Shown one piece after another: positions 8,803 to 18,846 of a stretch of 64,000 nt of DNA (the first letter of the stretch is position 1; every line of letters begins with the position of its first letter). A program made the position numbers and the translations under genes. The stretch lies in assembly GCA_900759445.1 (NCBI GenBank), contig CAAEVH010000006.1, positions 1 through 64,000 on the forward strand, in the 5' to 3' direction. Below the pieces are notes generated by a model. It ran no database searches. It saw nothing but the letters and a program-made list of their open reading frames with translations, and was not told the origin of the DNA. Source of the stretch: an uncultured Raoultella sp. Its GTDB lineage: Bacteria; Pseudomonadota; Gammaproteobacteria; Enterobacterales; Enterobacteriaceae.

Positions 8803-9136
8803 AATGGTTTCCTATTAATTTTGAGTTTTACAATAAGTGAAAGTTCGTACTGAAGTCGGGGGTATTTTTATCAACGAGAAGGTGTTGTTTTTGTGATAGG
8901 GGTCAAAAATGAGTACTAAGTAGATTATTAAACGCTGAAGAACTGGTGGTTATTTGTTCAATTATGACGTAATTGACTCTGTCCCCTTTTATTTAAACTA
9001 TTTGTGCCGCGGTTTTATAATGCTGAGGCGCCGCTCCGGCATGAACAGATAAAATGGCTGAAGCAAAGATTGTGTTAAATAATATGCGTTCATGTGCCTG
9101 TTTATGGTTTATTTTGTTTCGTTTTAATCTGTTTAT
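8803..9136 (-). promoter_or_regulatory. AT-rich control region upstream of the hdc operon
   Basis: 334 bases without a gene, between the hdcT start and the 3' end of the LysR pseudogene. Composition is strongly AT-biased. The clearest element is a 19-base inverted repeat, TCAATTATGACGTAATTGA at 8958-8976 (7-bp arms, 5-base centre), about 155 bases before the hdcT ATG. I could not settle on a matched -10/-35 pair for the operon. Acid-induced or histidine-induced control is expected for hdc loci, but no binding site for a known regulator can be named here. Confidence 0.5.
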
Positions 9137-10039
9137 TTACTTTTGCTGATTAGTCCTGAACAGCAGCTCCCTCAGCCACTGTTGCGCCGGGTCGCGATGG
9201 CTACGCTCATGCCAGGCCATGCTTTTGCTAAATCCTGGTATTGTCAGAGGCGGCGGAGCGATGTGCATCCCGTCGGCTATCTTCGCCAGCCGGCGCGGCG
9301 GCACGGCTATCATGTCGCTGATCGCCAGAATTTCAGGCAGCACCAGAAAACTACTCACCGACAGCTCCACTCGCCGCGAACGTCCCAGTGCCGCCAGCGC
9401 CTCATCGGTTACGCCACGAAAGCTATCGCCTTGCCAGGAGACCAGCACATGTTCCAGCGAGCAGAAAAGATCGAGGGTTAACGGCGCGGCGGCCAGCGTA
9501 TGGTCTGTCCGCATCAGGCACACGTACTCTTCCTGATACAGCGTCCGGTTGTGGAGATCGGGCGGCGTGGAATGAGGCGTTAGCAGTGCAATATCGACAT
9601 CACCCCGCTCGGTCTGGGCAAAGAGCATCTGCGGAGAGTCCGGAATAACGCGAACGCGAATGCCCGGCGCCCGCGTTTTCAGTGCGGCGATAAACGGCAC
9701 GATCGCCGCTTTGAGTGCGTAGTCGGTCGCCGCCATTGTCCAGGTAAAATCCGCCTGTAGCGGGTCGAAGATGGTCGGATAGAGCAGCGCTTCGGCATCC
9801 GCCAGCAGCTACTTAACCGGCGAAGCCAGCGTCTGCGCGCGCAGAGTCGGCACCATACCGTGTGGGGCGCGGATAAACAGCGGGTCGTTAAAGGCTTCCC
9901 GCAGCCGGGTAAGCATGCCGCTGACCGCAGGCTGCGTCAGGGAAAGTCGCGTCGTAGCCCGGGTAACGCTGTGCTCATCGAGCAGGGCATCCAGCGCTTT
10001 GAGCCGATTCAGATCGAGATTTCTGATATCAGATTTCAT
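9137..10039 (-). pseudogene. LysR-family regulator broken by an in-frame amber codon
   Basis: A LysR-type frame starts at ATG 10039 (a TTG at 10054 is also possible) with a normal HTH domain: LNRLKALDALLDEHSVTRATTRLSLTQPAVSGMLTRLREAF. It is stopped by TAG at 9811-9809. The same frame continues without interruption as LLADAEALLYPTIFDPLQADFTW and then a complete effector-binding domain to the stop at 9137. One base change from CAG (Gln) to TAG explains the break. The 3' part has an internal ATG at 9736, but a domain without the HTH is unlikely to regulate. The ancestral target is unknown. No gene directly divergent from it belongs to an obvious pathway. A sequencing error or suppressor reading cannot be excluded. 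Confidence 0.8.
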
Positions 10040-10144
10040 GATGAAGGTCCGCAACGGCGATAAGTCACATTATGCTATGCCCGGGAGTCGACAGCGGGCA
10101 AATTCCCATTATGATAGTGGGGCTGCGGTAGAATGAGAGGAAGC

Positions 10145-10597
10145 ATGATCTGGTTAGGATTGGCCACGCTGGTGGTAGTTTTTGTTGTCGGATTTCGGGT
10201 ACTTACCTCTGATTCACGCCGTGCTATTCGCCGCCTGAGCGAACGGTTAGCCATTACCCCGGTGCCGCTGGAATCGATGATCGATCAGCTGGGAAAAACC
10301 GCCGGAAATGAGTACCTTCATTACCTTGAGCGCCCCAATGAGGCGCATCTGCAAAACGCCGCCCAGGTCCTGCTGATCTGGCAGGTGGGGATTGTGGATA
10401 GCAGTGAACAGAACCTGCACTACTGGTTCCGTCAGATGCAAAAAGCCCGCCTGGCTGCACCGATTACCGATGCGCAGATCCGTCTGGCACAAGGATTTCT
10501 GCGCGAGCTGGACCCGGAGCTGAGCGAGATTGTCGCCCTGCAGCAGCGCTATAACGCGCTGTTTTTACCTGAAGACGGCGTGCACTGGCTGCACTGA
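10145..10597 (+). CDS. yicN: YicN family protein (DUF1198)
   Basis: 150 residues, the same length as E. coli YicN, with matching stretches such as LATLVVVFVVGFRVLTS at the N-terminus and HLQNAAQVLLIWQ, QKARLAAPITDAQ and GVHWLH at the end. One N-terminal hydrophobic segment suggests a membrane anchor with a cytosolic domain. The function is unknown. I use the ATG at 10145 because GAGAGGAAG precedes it; the earlier ATG at 10133 has no site and would make it longer than the family. In E. coli it follows adeQ and precedes nepI; here nepI is still next but adeDQ are absent from the left side. Confidence 0.92.
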   Translation: MIWLGLATLVVVFVVGFRVLTSDSRRAIRRLSERLAITPVPLESMIDQLGKTAGNEYLHYLERPNEAHLQNAAQVLLIWQVGIVDSSEQNLHYWFRQMQKARLAAPITDAQIRLAQGFLRELDPELSEIVALQQRYNALFLPEDGVHWLH

Positions 10598-10764
10598 TTA
10601 CCTTGTCGGCCACCGGATATCTGATCGCGCTGCGGCCCGTTACTGGCGGGCTTGGGTTTATTCACGCACAATAATCAAGCCTGAAGTTGTCAAAACGTTA
10701 AATTAGTCACACACAAAATGTTACACTGCGCAGCTTTTCCGCCATTCAACCTTGCAGGTAACTG

Positions 10765-11946
10765 ATGACTCCTCTGAATGAAGCCAAACAACATGCCAGC
10801 GAACATGCGCGGCCAAACTGGTCGGCGGTCTTCGCGGTGGCCTTCTGCGTGGCCTGCCTGATTACCGTTGAGTTTTTACCGGTGAGTTTGCTGACGCCGA
10901 TGGCCCAGGATCTGGGGATTTCTGAAGGGCTGGCCGGCCAGTCGGTCACCACCACGGCGTTTGTGGCGATGTTCGCCAGCCTGTTTATCACCTCCATGAT
11001 TCGCAGTACCGATCGCCGCTATGTGGTGATTCTCTTCTCGGTTCTGCTAACGGTATCCTGTCTGCTGGTCTCTTTCGCCAATAGCTTTGCGCTGCTGCTG
11101 GTGGGCCGAGCCTGTCTCGGGCTGGCGCTGGGCGGCTTCTGGGCGATGTCCGCCTCGCTGACGATGCGCCTTGTCCCGATGCGGGTGGTGCCAAAAGCGC
11201 TGTCGGTTATCTTTGGCGCGGTGTCGATTGCGCTGGTGATTGCCGCGCCGTTGGGGAGCTTTCTGGGCGGCGTTATCGGCTGGCGTAACGTCTTTAATGC
11301 GGCGGCGGTGATGGGCGTACTCTGTACGCTTTGGGTGCTGAAGGTGCTGCCCTCTTTACCCGGCGAAGCGCCGCATCAACAGCAAAATATGTTCGGCCTG
11401 CTGAAACGCCCCGGCGTGATGGCCGGGATGTGCGCCATTTTTATGGCCTTTGCCGGGCAATTTGCCTTCTTTACCTATATTCGTCCGGTCTATATGACCC
11501 TCGCCGGTTTTGATGTTGATGGCCTGACGCTGGTGTTGCTGAGCTTCGGTATTGCCAGCTTTATCGGTACCTCGCTGTCGTCGATGATCCTTAAGCATTC
11601 GGTGAAAATGGCCCTGACGGTTGCGCCGCTGCTGCTGGCGATTTGTGCGACGACGCTGGTGCTGTGGGGAGAAAGCCAGGTGATAGCGTCGGCGGTGGCG
11701 GTTATCTGGGGCTTTGCATTTGCATTGATTCCGGTGGGGTGGTCAACGTGGATCACCCGCTCGCTCTCCGACCAGGCTGAGAAGGCCGGCTCAATCCAGG
11801 TGGCGGTCATTCAGCTGGCCAATACCTGTGGCGCGGCGGTGGGGGGCGTGGCGCTGGACCATCTTGGCCTGCTATCGCCGCTGGTGATTTCCGGCGCGTT
11901 GATGCTGTTGACCGGCTTGCTGGTGGCTGGCAAAGTCCGGGTGTAG
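10765..11946 (+). CDS. nepI: Purine ribonucleoside efflux transporter NepI
   Basis: 393-residue MFS drug:H+ antiporter-1 family exporter with 12 predicted membrane helices. It tracks E. coli NepI closely: [22 protein letters not shown] at TM1, [45 protein letters not shown] (the antiporter motif C region) and [15 protein letters not shown]. The family exports inosine, guanosine and analogues such as 6-mercaptopurine. It lies after yicN as in E. coli. It is followed by an inverted repeat shared with the convergent phnX gene. No frameshift or truncation is seen. Confidence 0.95.
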   Translation: MTPLNEAKQHASEHARPNWSAVFAVAFCVACLITVEFLPVSLLTPMAQDLGISEGLAGQSVTTTAFVAMFASLFITSMIRSTDRRYVVILFSVLLTVSCLLVSFANSFALLLVGRACLGLALGGFWAMSASLTMRLVPMRVVPKALSVIFGAVSIALVIAAPLGSFLGGVIGWRNVFNAAAVMGVLCTLWVLKVLPSLPGEAPHQQQNMFGLLKRPGVMAGMCAIFMAFAGQFAFFTYIRPVYMTLAGFDVDGLTLVLLSFGIASFIGTSLSSMILKHSVKMALTVAPLLLAICATTLVLWGESQVIASAVAVIWGFAFALIPVGWSTWITRSLSDQAEKAGSIQVAVIQLANTCGAAVGGVALDHLGLLSPLVISGALMLLTGLLVAGKVRV

Positions 11947-11974
11947 TCGGGACTACGTTTCACGGGCAGGGCAA

Positions 11975-12005
11975 CCCGGGCAAGGTGCGTATGACCCCGC
12001 CCGGG
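11975..12005. terminator. Candidate two-way terminator between nepI and phnX
   Basis: CCCGGGC at 11975-11981 can pair with GCCCGGG at 11999-12005, in the gap between two convergent genes. There is no clear T-run on the phnX side and only AAAA on the plus strand, so termination may be weak or Rho-assisted. Confidence 0.45.
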
Positions 12006-12020
12006 AAAAGGCAGTGAAAT

Positions 12021-12830
12021 CTATGGGCGTTCGCCTTTTGCCAGGCGGGCGTTAATCTCGGCAATCACTCCCGGCAGGTCCGCCAGCGTATCAACCACAT
12101 AATGCGCCCCTGCGGCATACAGCTTGCTTGCTGCAATCTCGCGGCGGGTGGCTATCTCTTCCGTCGTCATTGCCTGATATTCTTCCCAGGTGGCGCCAAA
12201 CTCGTTGCCGGAAACCGCCAGGCCGACGCTCCACATGCCGGCGTTTAGCCCTTCGGTGATCCCGGGGGCGGCATCGTCCACCTTCACACAGTGAGCGACG
12301 GCATCAATGCCCAGAACAACGACGTTTTGCAGCGCCATCCACGGGCCTGGACGGCCGCCAGCCGCGAGGTCGTCGGTGGCGACCCAGTAGTCCGGCGCAT
12401 AGCCATGGGCGGCGGCGGCGGGCACCAGCTTCTCCATTACCGGGCGCGGGTATCCCGAACAGGAACCAATCTTCAGTCCTTCGGCGCGAAATGCGGAAAT
12501 TGTGTCGACAACACCGGCAATCGGTGCAGAAAAGTCGACAACTTTGGCAATTTGCAGCGGCATAAAAGCGGCATAAATCGCGTCAATATCGGCAGCGCTC
12601 ATCGCCCGGCCGAATTTCGCCTGCCAGCGCGCGTCCACGGAGGGTAATTTACCCAGCGCTTCAATATGCTGCCACTTGCCAAGCCCCATCGGGACACGGG
12701 CTTCAGCCAGGGTGATATCGACATCAAATGCCTGATGAAAGGCCTCGACGAAAATTTGCGTTGGCGCAAATGAGCCGAAATCCACGGTGGTGCCAGCCCA
12801 GTCAAGGATCAGTGCGGTAATACGGTTCAT
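12021..12830 (-). CDS. phnX: Phosphonoacetaldehyde hydrolase (phosphonatase)
   Basis: 269-residue HAD-superfamily enzyme that cleaves phosphonoacetaldehyde to acetaldehyde and phosphate, the second step of 2-aminoethylphosphonate breakdown. The HAD nucleophile motif is [16 protein letters not shown] with Asp at position about 10. The cap-domain region [11 protein letters not shown] holds the family's Schiff-base lysine (MGLGKWQHI). [11 protein letters not shown] is motif II, and [22 protein letters not shown] is motif III/IV. The gene lies 9 bases after phnW, so the two are one operon. Upstream control is by the operator in front of phnW. Confidence 0.96.
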   Translation of the reverse strand: MNRITALILDWAGTTVDFGSFAPTQIFVEAFHQAFDVDITLAEARVPMGLGKWQHIEALGKLPSVDARWQAKFGRAMSAADIDAIYAAFMPLQIAKVVDFSAPIAGVVDTISAFRAEGLKIGSCSGYPRPVMEKLVPAAAAHGYAPDYWVATDDLAAGGRPGPWMALQNVVVLGIDAVAHCVKVDDAAPGITEGLNAGMWSVGLAVSGNEFGATWEEYQAMTTEEIATRREIAASKLYAAGAHYVVDTLADLPGVIAEINARLAKGERP

Positions 12831-12839
12831 GGCGGTTCC

Positions 12840-13943
12840 TCAGTGAGTCCAGTACATGGCGTTGTCGATAGCGGTCAGCAGGGCGGTAATGTCGGCGTCA
12901 TAAACCTCGCCAATATTGCCAATACGGAAACAGTCGCTCTGCGAGACTTTGCCCGGATAGATAACAAAGCCCTGCTCTTTCAGCTTCTGGTAGAACGCCT
13001 TGAAGTGGTACTGCGGCGCGTCCGGAGAGTAAAACGCGGTAATGATCGGTGAATGCAGGCTATCGTCCAGCAGCGGCTGGAAGCCCAGCGCACGCATCCC
13101 GGCGACCAGACGGCGCTGGTTGGCGCTATAGCGCTGGTGGCGTGCGACTACACCGCCCTCTTCGGCCAGCTCTTTCAGCGCCTGGGCAAAAGCCAGCACG
13201 GTGTGGGTGGGGGAGGTAAAGCGCCATTTTCCATGGTTATCTTCCATGCATCGCCACTGGGCATACAGATCCAGAGACAGCGATCGCGAGCGGCCTTTAC
13301 AGGTTTGCAGTTCGCTCACGCGGGCAATCACAAAGGCGAAACCCGGTACGCCCTGAATGCATTTATTGGCGGAGCTAATCAGGTAATCGATATTCAGCGC
13401 GGCGATATCCATCGGAATACCGCCGAAGCTGCTCATTGCATCAACGATGTAGCGTTTACCATAGCGCTGCGCCAGTACCGCTACCTCTTCGATGGGGTTA
13501 AGCATCCCGGTGGTGGTTTCGCTATGGACCATGGCAATATGAGTGATCGCCGGGTCCGTCTGCAGGATCTGTTCGATCGCTGCGACGTCTGGACGGGCGA
13601 CTTCCCCGCAGTCATACGGGTGACAGGCAACGCCCATCATTTCTGCCATTTCAATCATCCGCGCCCCGTAGGCCCCGTTGCTGATAATCAGCACTTTGCC
13701 CTGCGGACCGATTGCGCTACCGAGTACCGCTTCGACCGCGTAACTGCCGCTACCCTGCAGCAGAACCGAGGTGTAGCCTTCGGCCGGGGTTGCCAGCTGT
13801 ACCAGCTGCTGGCGAATGGTTTGTACGACGCCGAGATTGTAATCATCATCCCAGGTACAGCTATCGAACAGCATGGCCTCTTTTACCGTACGGGAGGTGG
13901 TCAGCGGGCCAGGGGTCAGCAGCAGGTAGTTGCGTGAAGTCAT
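12840..13943 (-). CDS. phnW: 2-Aminoethylphosphonate:pyruvate transaminase
   Basis: 367-residue class V PLP aminotransferase, the standard length. It converts 2-aminoethylphosphonate plus pyruvate into phosphonoacetaldehyde plus alanine. Diagnostic stretches are [19 protein letters not shown] at the N-terminus, [17 protein letters not shown] for the cofactor phosphate, [12 protein letters not shown] with the ring-contacting Asp, and [19 protein letters not shown] with the Schiff-base Lys. It is the first gene of phnWX. A PhnR-type operator lies 13 bases before the start codon, close enough for direct repression. The system matches the phnWX/phnRSTUV organisation described in Salmonella and Klebsiella. 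Confidence 0.97.
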   Translation of the reverse strand: MTSRNYLLLTPGPLTTSRTVKEAMLFDSCTWDDDYNLGVVQTIRQQLVQLATPAEGYTSVLLQGSGSYAVEAVLGSAIGPQGKVLIISNGAYGARMIEMAEMMGVACHPYDCGEVARPDVAAIEQILQTDPAITHIAMVHSETTTGMLNPIEEVAVLAQRYGKRYIVDAMSSFGGIPMDIAALNIDYLISSANKCIQGVPGFAFVIARVSELQTCKGRSRSLSLDLYAQWRCMEDNHGKWRFTSPTHTVLAFAQALKELAEEGGVVARHQRYSANQRRLVAGMRALGFQPLLDDSLHSPIITAFYSPDAPQYHFKAFYQKLKEQGFVIYPGKVSQSDCFRIGNIGEVYDADITALLTAIDNAMYWTH

Positions 13944-13955
13944 TTATCTCACCAT

Positions 13956-13967
13956 TGGTCTATACCA
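13956..13967. promoter_or_regulatory. PhnR-type operator upstream of phnW
   Basis: TGGTCTATACCA (reverse complement TGGTATAGACCA) lies 13 bases before the phnW ATG. The same 12-mer occurs at 15008-15019 before phnS, so the two copies mark both arms of the regulon. The motif matches the TGGTATAGACCA operator reported for the GntR/HutC-type repressor PhnF of Mycobacterium smegmatis. Binding by PhnR here is inference. Confidence 0.8.
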
Positions 13968-14047
13968 GATTGGCTTTATGATGCTGATAAGGGACGCCAA
14001 AGGTCAAAGAAAAGATCGTGCTGCAACAAAAAATTCATCTCCATGGG

Positions 14048-14053
14048 TATAAT
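14048..14053 (+). promoter_or_regulatory. -10 element of a likely phnR promoter
   Basis: A perfect TATAAT lies 35 bases before the phnR ATG. No good -35 hexamer is found at 16-18 bases upstream. There is no copy of the TGGTATAGACCA operator at this promoter. Confidence 0.4.
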
Positions 14054-14082
14054 GGCGCTATCAAATCTGCTTGCGAGTCAAC

Positions 14083-14802
14083 ATGAAATCACCCTCTGGC
14101 GAAACGCCGCAATACCTGCTGATAAAGGCGCAACTGCAGGCTCGTATCGAAAACGGGGCGTTAAAAAGCGGCGATAAACTGCCGTCAGAACGCGAGCTGT
14201 GCACTATTTTCAATACCACGCGAATTACGGTGCGCGAGAGCCTGGCGCAGCTGGAAGCCAGCGGCGTGATTTATCGTGCGGATCGCCGCGGTTGGTTTGT
14301 GACCCCGGAGCGTCTGTGGCTGGACCCGACACAAAATACCAACTTCCATAAGCTGTGCCTGGAGCAGGGGCGGGAGCCGAAAACGGTTTTGCTAAACGGT
14401 CGGTTGGCCGCGGTGCCGCTTGATGTGATGGCGCCGCTGGCGCTGCAGCCGTTCGATCAGGTTTATCTCCTGACGCGCCTGCGCTATGCCGACGGACGGG
14501 CGATTTGCTACAGCGAAAACCACTGCCTGCCGGCGCGGGTGCCGGAGCTGCTGCGCCACGATCTGAACGGCAGCCTGACCGAGATTTATCAGGCCCATTA
14601 CGACCTGATATATACCAGTATGCATTTGTCGTTCTATCCAACCTCCATGCCACCGCAGGCGGCGGAGGCGCTGGGGGTGATGGAAGGGCGTCCGGCACTG
14701 CTGCTGCGCCGTCTGAATTACGATCAGCATGGGCGTATCCTGGATTACGATATTGAGTACTGGCGCCACGATAGCCTGCGCATCGAAGTCGATACCCACT
14801 GA
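14083..14802 (+). CDS. phnR: GntR/HutC-family regulator of 2-aminoethylphosphonate genes
   Basis: 239 residues. The winged HTH is at the N-terminus ([39 protein letters not shown]), followed by a UTRA/HutC effector domain from about residue 80 to the end ([14 protein letters not shown]..., [34 protein letters not shown]). It stands between divergently arranged phnWX and phnSTUV. I took ATG 14083 ([11 protein letters not shown]). The likely ligand is 2-aminoethylphosphonate or a breakdown product. The paired TGGTATAGACCA sites fit a HutC-type repressor. The 250 bases after it hold a GC-rich hairpin (14832-14853) and the phnS operator. Confidence 0.93.
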   Translation: MKSPSGETPQYLLIKAQLQARIENGALKSGDKLPSERELCTIFNTTRITVRESLAQLEASGVIYRADRRGWFVTPERLWLDPTQNTNFHKLCLEQGREPKTVLLNGRLAAVPLDVMAPLALQPFDQVYLLTRLRYADGRAICYSENHCLPARVPELLRHDLNGSLTEIYQAHYDLIYTSMHLSFYPTSMPPQAAEALGVMEGRPALLLRRLNYDQHGRILDYDIEYWRHDSLRIEVDTH

Positions 14803-14983
14803 TTTTGTTGGCCCTGTGAGGTGGGCATTATGCTGACCGGGGCCCCGTTCAGCACCGTCTTGTCACCCTGACAAAGCACGGCTGGCGCCGCCTCCAGGGG
14901 AAATTCCTGCACGACTTTTACCCTGACTACCCCCTTGCGCTTTTCATCCTTTCGACACCGTTCATTCATCGTTTTGTCATAAA

Positions 14984-14999
14984 TCCCCGGTAGCGTGAC
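14984..14999 (+). repeat. 16-base direct repeat, left copy
   Basis: TCCCCGGTAGCGTGAC occurs here, just before the phnS operator, and again at 18847-18862, five bases after the phnV stop codon. The two copies bracket phnSTUV exactly. Only the right copy extends into a full stem-loop (TACCGGGG arm). Confidence 0.75.
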
Positions 15000-15007
15000 A
15001 ATCAATC

Positions 15008-15019
15008 TGGTATAGACCA
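15008..15019. promoter_or_regulatory. PhnR-type operator upstream of phnS
   Basis: Perfect TGGTATAGACCA, 31 bases before the phnS ATG, identical on the other strand to the site before phnW. It should let PhnR control the transporter operon together with phnWX. Confidence 0.8.
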
Positions 15020-15050
15020 TTTAAAATCACCATCCGATGAGGCTTACACG

Positions 15051-16064
15051 ATGAAACTTTCCCGACTTGCTCTGCTGTCCGTTTTCGCGCTGACCAGTTC
15101 CCCGGTTTGGGCCGATGGGGTGGTCACCGTTTATTCCGCTGATGGCCTGCATGACGGCGATAACAGCTGGTATCAGAACCAGTTCGACGCCTTTACCAAA
15201 GCGACGGGCATCAAAGTGCAGTATGTGGAAGGCGGCTCTGGCGCAATCGTTGAGCGGCTGGCGAAGGAGCGTACCAACCCGCAGGCCGACGTGCTGGTAA
15301 CCGTTCCGCCGTTTATCCAGCGTGCCAGCAAAGAAAATCTGTTGGCTGAATTTACCCCGCAGGGCAGCGAACAAATTCCCGGCGCCAATGCCCGTTACTC
15401 GCCGCTGGTGAACAACTACCTGACTTTTATCTACAACAGCCAACTGCTGAAAACCGCCCCGGCCAGCTGGCAGGAACTGCTGGACAGTCGCTACAAAAAC
15501 AAGCTGCAGTACTCGACGCCGGGCCAGGCCGGTGACGGTACTGCGGTAATGCTACAAGCCTTTCACAGCCTCGGCGGCAAAGATGCCGGGTTTGCTTATC
15601 TCGGGAAACTGCAGGCCAATAACGTCGGCCCGTCCGCCTCTACCGGCAAGCTGACCGCGTTGGTGAATAAAGGTGAACTGTTGGTGGCGAACGGCGATCT
15701 GCAGATGAACCTGTCGCAAATTGCGCGAAACCCGAATGTGAAAATCTTCTGGCCGGCGGACGATAAGGGCGAGCGCAGCGCGCTGGCCCTGCCGTATACC
15801 GTGGGTCTGGTCCAGAACGGGCCGCAGAGTGAAAACGGTAAAAAGCTGATTAACTTCCTGCTTGATAAGCAGGCGCAAAGCAGCGTCAGCGCGCTCTCCT
15901 GGGGCCTGCCGGTACGTAGCGATGTGACGCCAACCGACAGTAACTATCGGGCGGCAAAAGCGGCGCTCGACGGCGTGAAAAGCTGGCAACCGAACTGGGA
16001 CGATGTGGCCGTATCGCTATCGGCGGATATTGCCCGCTGGCATAAAGTGACCGACAGCGAGTAA
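15051..16064 (+). CDS. phnS: 2-Aminoethylphosphonate ABC transporter, periplasmic binding protein
   Basis: 337-residue extracellular solute-binding protein of the iron/AEP type (bacterial solute-binding family 1-like). Signal peptide [21 protein letters not shown] is followed by [49 protein letters not shown], the typical first lobe of this family. It captures 2-aminoethylphosphonate in the periplasm and passes it to PhnUV. It is the first gene of phnSTUV: five bases separate it from phnT. Control is probably by PhnR at 15008-15019. Nothing is unusual in the frame. Confidence 0.94.
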   Translation: MKLSRLALLSVFALTSSPVWADGVVTVYSADGLHDGDNSWYQNQFDAFTKATGIKVQYVEGGSGAIVERLAKERTNPQADVLVTVPPFIQRASKENLLAEFTPQGSEQIPGANARYSPLVNNYLTFIYNSQLLKTAPASWQELLDSRYKNKLQYSTPGQAGDGTAVMLQAFHSLGGKDAGFAYLGKLQANNVGPSASTGKLTALVNKGELLVANGDLQMNLSQIARNPNVKIFWPADDKGERSALALPYTVGLVQNGPQSENGKKLINFLLDKQAQSSVSALSWGLPVRSDVTPTDSNYRAAKAALDGVKSWQPNWDDVAVSLSADIARWHKVTDSE

Positions 16065-16069
16065 GCCTG

Positions 16070-17182
16070 ATGTTGATGAAAACGACTGCTGCCCACTCCC
16101 CGTCAATGACGGGGACTTCGGGGATAACCCTCGATTCTCTGCGCGTTTCGTACCACGGCAACGTGGTACTGAAACCGCTGTCGCTGACCATTGAGCCAGG
16201 CGAAGTGCTGGCGCTGATTGGCCCCTCTGGGTCCGGGAAAACCACGGTACTGCGGGCCATTGCCGGGTTTGTACAGCCGGCGGGTGGACGCATTTTGATT
16301 GGTGATACGGAGGTGACCGGGCTGCCGCCGTACAAGCGCGGTCTTGCCATGGTGGTACAAAACTATGCGCTGTTCCCGCATATGAAGGTGGAAGATAACG
16401 TCGCTTTTGGCCTGCGCGCGCAAAAGCAGCCGAAAGCGCTGATTGCCGACAGAGTGCAAGAGGCGCTGAAGATTGTCGGGATGGCGGACTACGCCACGCG
16501 CTATCCGCACCAGCTTTCCGGCGGCCAGCAGCAGCGCGTCGCCATCGCCCGGGCGATTGCCGTGCGTCCGCGGGTGCTGCTGCTCGACGAGCCGCTCTCG
16601 GCGCTGGATGCGCAAATACGTCATAACATGGTGGAGGAGATTGCCCGTCTTCACCGTGAGCTGCCGGAGCTGACCATTCTCTACGTCACCCACGATCAGA
16701 CCGAAGCCCTGACCCTGGCGGACAAGATTGGCATTATGAAAGACGGGTCAATGATTGCGCATGGAGAAACGCATCGTCTTTACCATTATCCGCCTAACCG
16801 CTTCAGTGCCGAATTCCTCGGCCGCGCCAATATTCTGCAGGCCACGGCGCTGACCGATAGCGCGGGCCCAGGGCTGGTCAGCGTCAGCTGCGGCGGCGGG
16901 TTACTCCAGGCTTTCAGCCAGGGCGGACAGCATGGTAATAACAAGCTGCTGTGCATTCGCCCGCAACATATGAGTCTGGCGCCGCGCTCGGCGGCCAGCA
17001 ACCGGCTTCATGCCACGCTGACGTCAGTGCACTGGCAGGGGGATCTGACCCATCTGCTGTGCGACGTGGCCGGCGAATCGGTGCGTATTGTCATGACGCA
17101 TGTTAATCCGCTGCCGCGCGCGGGCGATAAGCTGGCGCTCTACTTTGAACCGGACGACGCGGTCCTGATTGAGGTGTCATGA
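16070..17182 (+). CDS. phnT: 2-Aminoethylphosphonate ABC transporter, ATPase
   Basis: 370 residues. The nucleotide-binding domain has Walker [17 protein letters not shown], the Q-loop [22 protein letters not shown], the signature [19 protein letters not shown], Walker [17 protein letters not shown] and the switch His in [16 protein letters not shown]-terminal TOBE-like domain (about 280-370) follows, as in the Pot/Fbp/Ug p-type importers. It energises uptake through PhnU and PhnV. Its stop overlaps the phnU start (ATGA), so expression is coupled. The start could be 16070 or 16076. Confidence 0.95.
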   Translation: MLMKTTAAHSPSMTGTSGITLDSLRVSYHGNVVLKPLSLTIEPGEVLALIGPSGSGKTTVLRAIAGFVQPAGGRILIGDTEVTGLPPYKRGLAMVVQNYALFPHMKVEDNVAFGLRAQKQPKALIADRVQEALKIVGMADYATRYPHQLSGGQQQRVAIARAIAVRPRVLLLDEPLSALDAQIRHNMVEEIARLHRELPELTILYVTHDQTEALTLADKIGIMKDGSMIAHGETHRLYHYPPNRFSAEFLGRANILQATALTDSAGPGLVSVSCGGGLLQAFSQGGQHGNNKLLCIRPQHMSLAPRSAASNRLHATLTSVHWQGDLTHLLCDVAGESVRIVMTHVNPLPRAGDKLALYFEPDDAVLIEVS

Positions 17183-18042
17183 TGTCGCAGACGTTAACGC
17201 TGTCGCGCCCGCTGCCGAACCTGCGTCCCTTCCTGTGGCTCCTGTTGCCGCTGTTGGTGCTGGCGACTCTGTTTTTCTACCCGCTGCTGCTGATCGCCGA
17301 ACAGGCGTTGCGCGATACCAGCGGCCATTTGAGCCTCGGGACATTCTGGCAGGTAATGGAGTCCCGCCGCTTTATCGGCGCCTTGCTAAATACTTTGCAA
17401 ATTGCGGTTTTTGCTACGCTTGGCTGTCTGGTGCTGGGCAGCCTGATGGCGGTGATTCTGGTATTTATCCCGTTCCCTGGTAGCCAGCTGATTAGCCGGG
17501 TGATTGATACTTTTATCGCCCTGCCGACCTTTCTTATCACCCTCGCCTTCACCTTTATTTATGGCTCGGCTGGCCTGCTGAACGGCACGCTGATGTCGCT
17601 GTTCGATTTTGCGCTGCCGCCGGTGGATTTTCTCTATTCGATTCAGGGCGTGATTCTGGCGGAAATCACCGTATTTACGCCGCTGGTCATGCGTCCGCTG
17701 ATGGCCGGACTGCGGCAGATTGATAAAAGCCAGCTGGAGGCGGCGAGCATTCTCGGGGCTCATCCGCTGCGGGTGATTGCTCAGGTTATCTTCCCGGCGG
17801 CGCTGCCGGCGCTGATGGCGGGGGGCAGTCTGTGTCTGCTGTTAACGACGAATGAGTTCGGCATCGTACTGTTTATCGGCGCGAAAGGGGTAAATACCCT
17901 GCCGATGATGGTCTACAGCAAGGCCATTCTGGAGTCCGATTACAGCGTGGCCTGCATGATTGCGCTGATTAATATTCTGCTGTCGCTGGGGCTGTTTATG
18001 CTCTACCGGCTGGCGGCTGCGCGTACCGGCGTGAGGAGCTAA
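17179..18042 (+). CDS. phnU: 2-Aminoethylphosphonate ABC transporter permease, subunit 1
   Basis: 287-residue inner-membrane permease with about six helices. The EAA loop is visible as EAASILGAHPLRVIAQVIFPAALPAL, the site that contacts the ATPase. The N-terminus has a long hydrophobic segment (LRPFLWLLLPLLVLATLFFYPLLLIAEQAL). It overlaps phnT by four bases and is followed two bases later by phnV, so the operon is tight. Family and context agree with the PhnU role. Confidence 0.94.
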   Translation: MMSQTLTLSRPLPNLRPFLWLLLPLLVLATLFFYPLLLIAEQALRDTSGHLSLGTFWQVMESRRFIGALLNTLQIAVFATLGCLVLGSLMAVILVFIPFPGSQLISRVIDTFIALPTFLITLAFTFIYGSAGLLNGTLMSLFDFALPPVDFLYSIQGVILAEITVFTPLVMRPLMAGLRQIDKSQLEAASILGAHPLRVIAQVIFPAALPALMAGGSLCLLLTTNEFGIVLFIGAKGVNTLPMMVYSKAILESDYSVACMIALINILLSLGLFMLYRLAAARTGVRS

Positions 18043-18044
18043 CG

Positions 18045-18842
18045 ATGTTAATTTGGTCGCATAAAGGCCGCGCGGCGGCGGGAACCCTGGCGGTAGTGTT
18101 ATTTGCCGCGTTCTTCTTCCTGCCGCTGGCGGTGATTTTGATGTCCAGCCTCAGCCAGCAGTGGAACGGTCTGCTGCCGTCGGGGTTTACCTTCGGACAC
18201 TTCGTGAATGCGTTTCGCGGCGCGGCCTGGGATTCGCTGTTCTCAAGCCTGGTGGTGGGCTTTTGCGCCAGTCTGTTCGCCCTGTTATGCGGCATGTGGG
18301 CGGCGCTGTCTCTGCGTCAGTTCAGCGCCCGGCTGCAAAAATATCTCGGGCTGGCGTTCTATCTGCCCAGTGCAATTCCTTCCGTTTCAGTGGGGCTAGG
18401 GATTCTGGTGGCTTTCAGCCAGGGGCCGCTGCGAATGAATGGCACCTTCTGGATTGTACTGGCGGCGCACTTCGTGCTGATTTCGGCATTTACCTTCAGC
18501 AACGTCTCCACCGGGCTGGCGCGTATTTCGCCGGATATTGAAAACGTCGCCTCCAGCCTTGGCGCCTCGCCGTGGTATCGTCTGCGTTATGTCACCTTAC
18601 CGCTGATGACGCCGTGGATGATCTCCGCGCTGGCGCTAAGTCTGTCGCTGTCGATGGGGGAGCTGGGGGCCACGGTGATGATTTATCCGCCGGGCTGGAC
18701 GACGCTGCCGGTCACCATCTTCAGTCTTACCGACCGCGGCAATATTGCCGATGGCTCGGCGCTGACCATCGTGCTGGCGGGGGTGACGCTGCTGCTGATG
18801 ATCAAGCTTGAGCGCATCGCCCGCCGATTGAGTCAGAGATAA
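18045..18842 (+). CDS. phnV: 2-Aminoethylphosphonate ABC transporter permease, subunit 2
   Basis: 265-residue permease pairing with PhnU. The EAA-type loop reads ENVASSLGASPWYRLRYVTLPLMTPWM, and the rest is hydrophobic with about six helices (FAAFFFLPLAVILMSSL at the start). It ends the operon. The next element, five bases later, is a GC-rich hairpin shared with the convergent porin gene. No binding-protein or ATPase gene follows, so the transporter is complete with phnS, phnT and phnU. Confidence 0.94.
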   Translation: MLIWSHKGRAAAGTLAVVLFAAFFFLPLAVILMSSLSQQWNGLLPSGFTFGHFVNAFRGAAWDSLFSSLVVGFCASLFALLCGMWAALSLRQFSARLQKYLGLAFYLPSAIPSVSVGLGILVAFSQGPLRMNGTFWIVLAAHFVLISAFTFSNVSTGLARISPDIENVASSLGASPWYRLRYVTLPLMTPWMISALALSLSLSMGELGATVMIYPPGWTTLPVTIFSLTDRGNIADGSALTIVLAGVTLLLMIKLERIARRLSQR

Positions 18843-18846
18843 GATT

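Noticed and set aside
13053..13937. Long plus-strand frame opposite phnW
   Set aside because: PhnW is unmistakable on the minus strand; the opposite frame lacks motifs and ribosome site.
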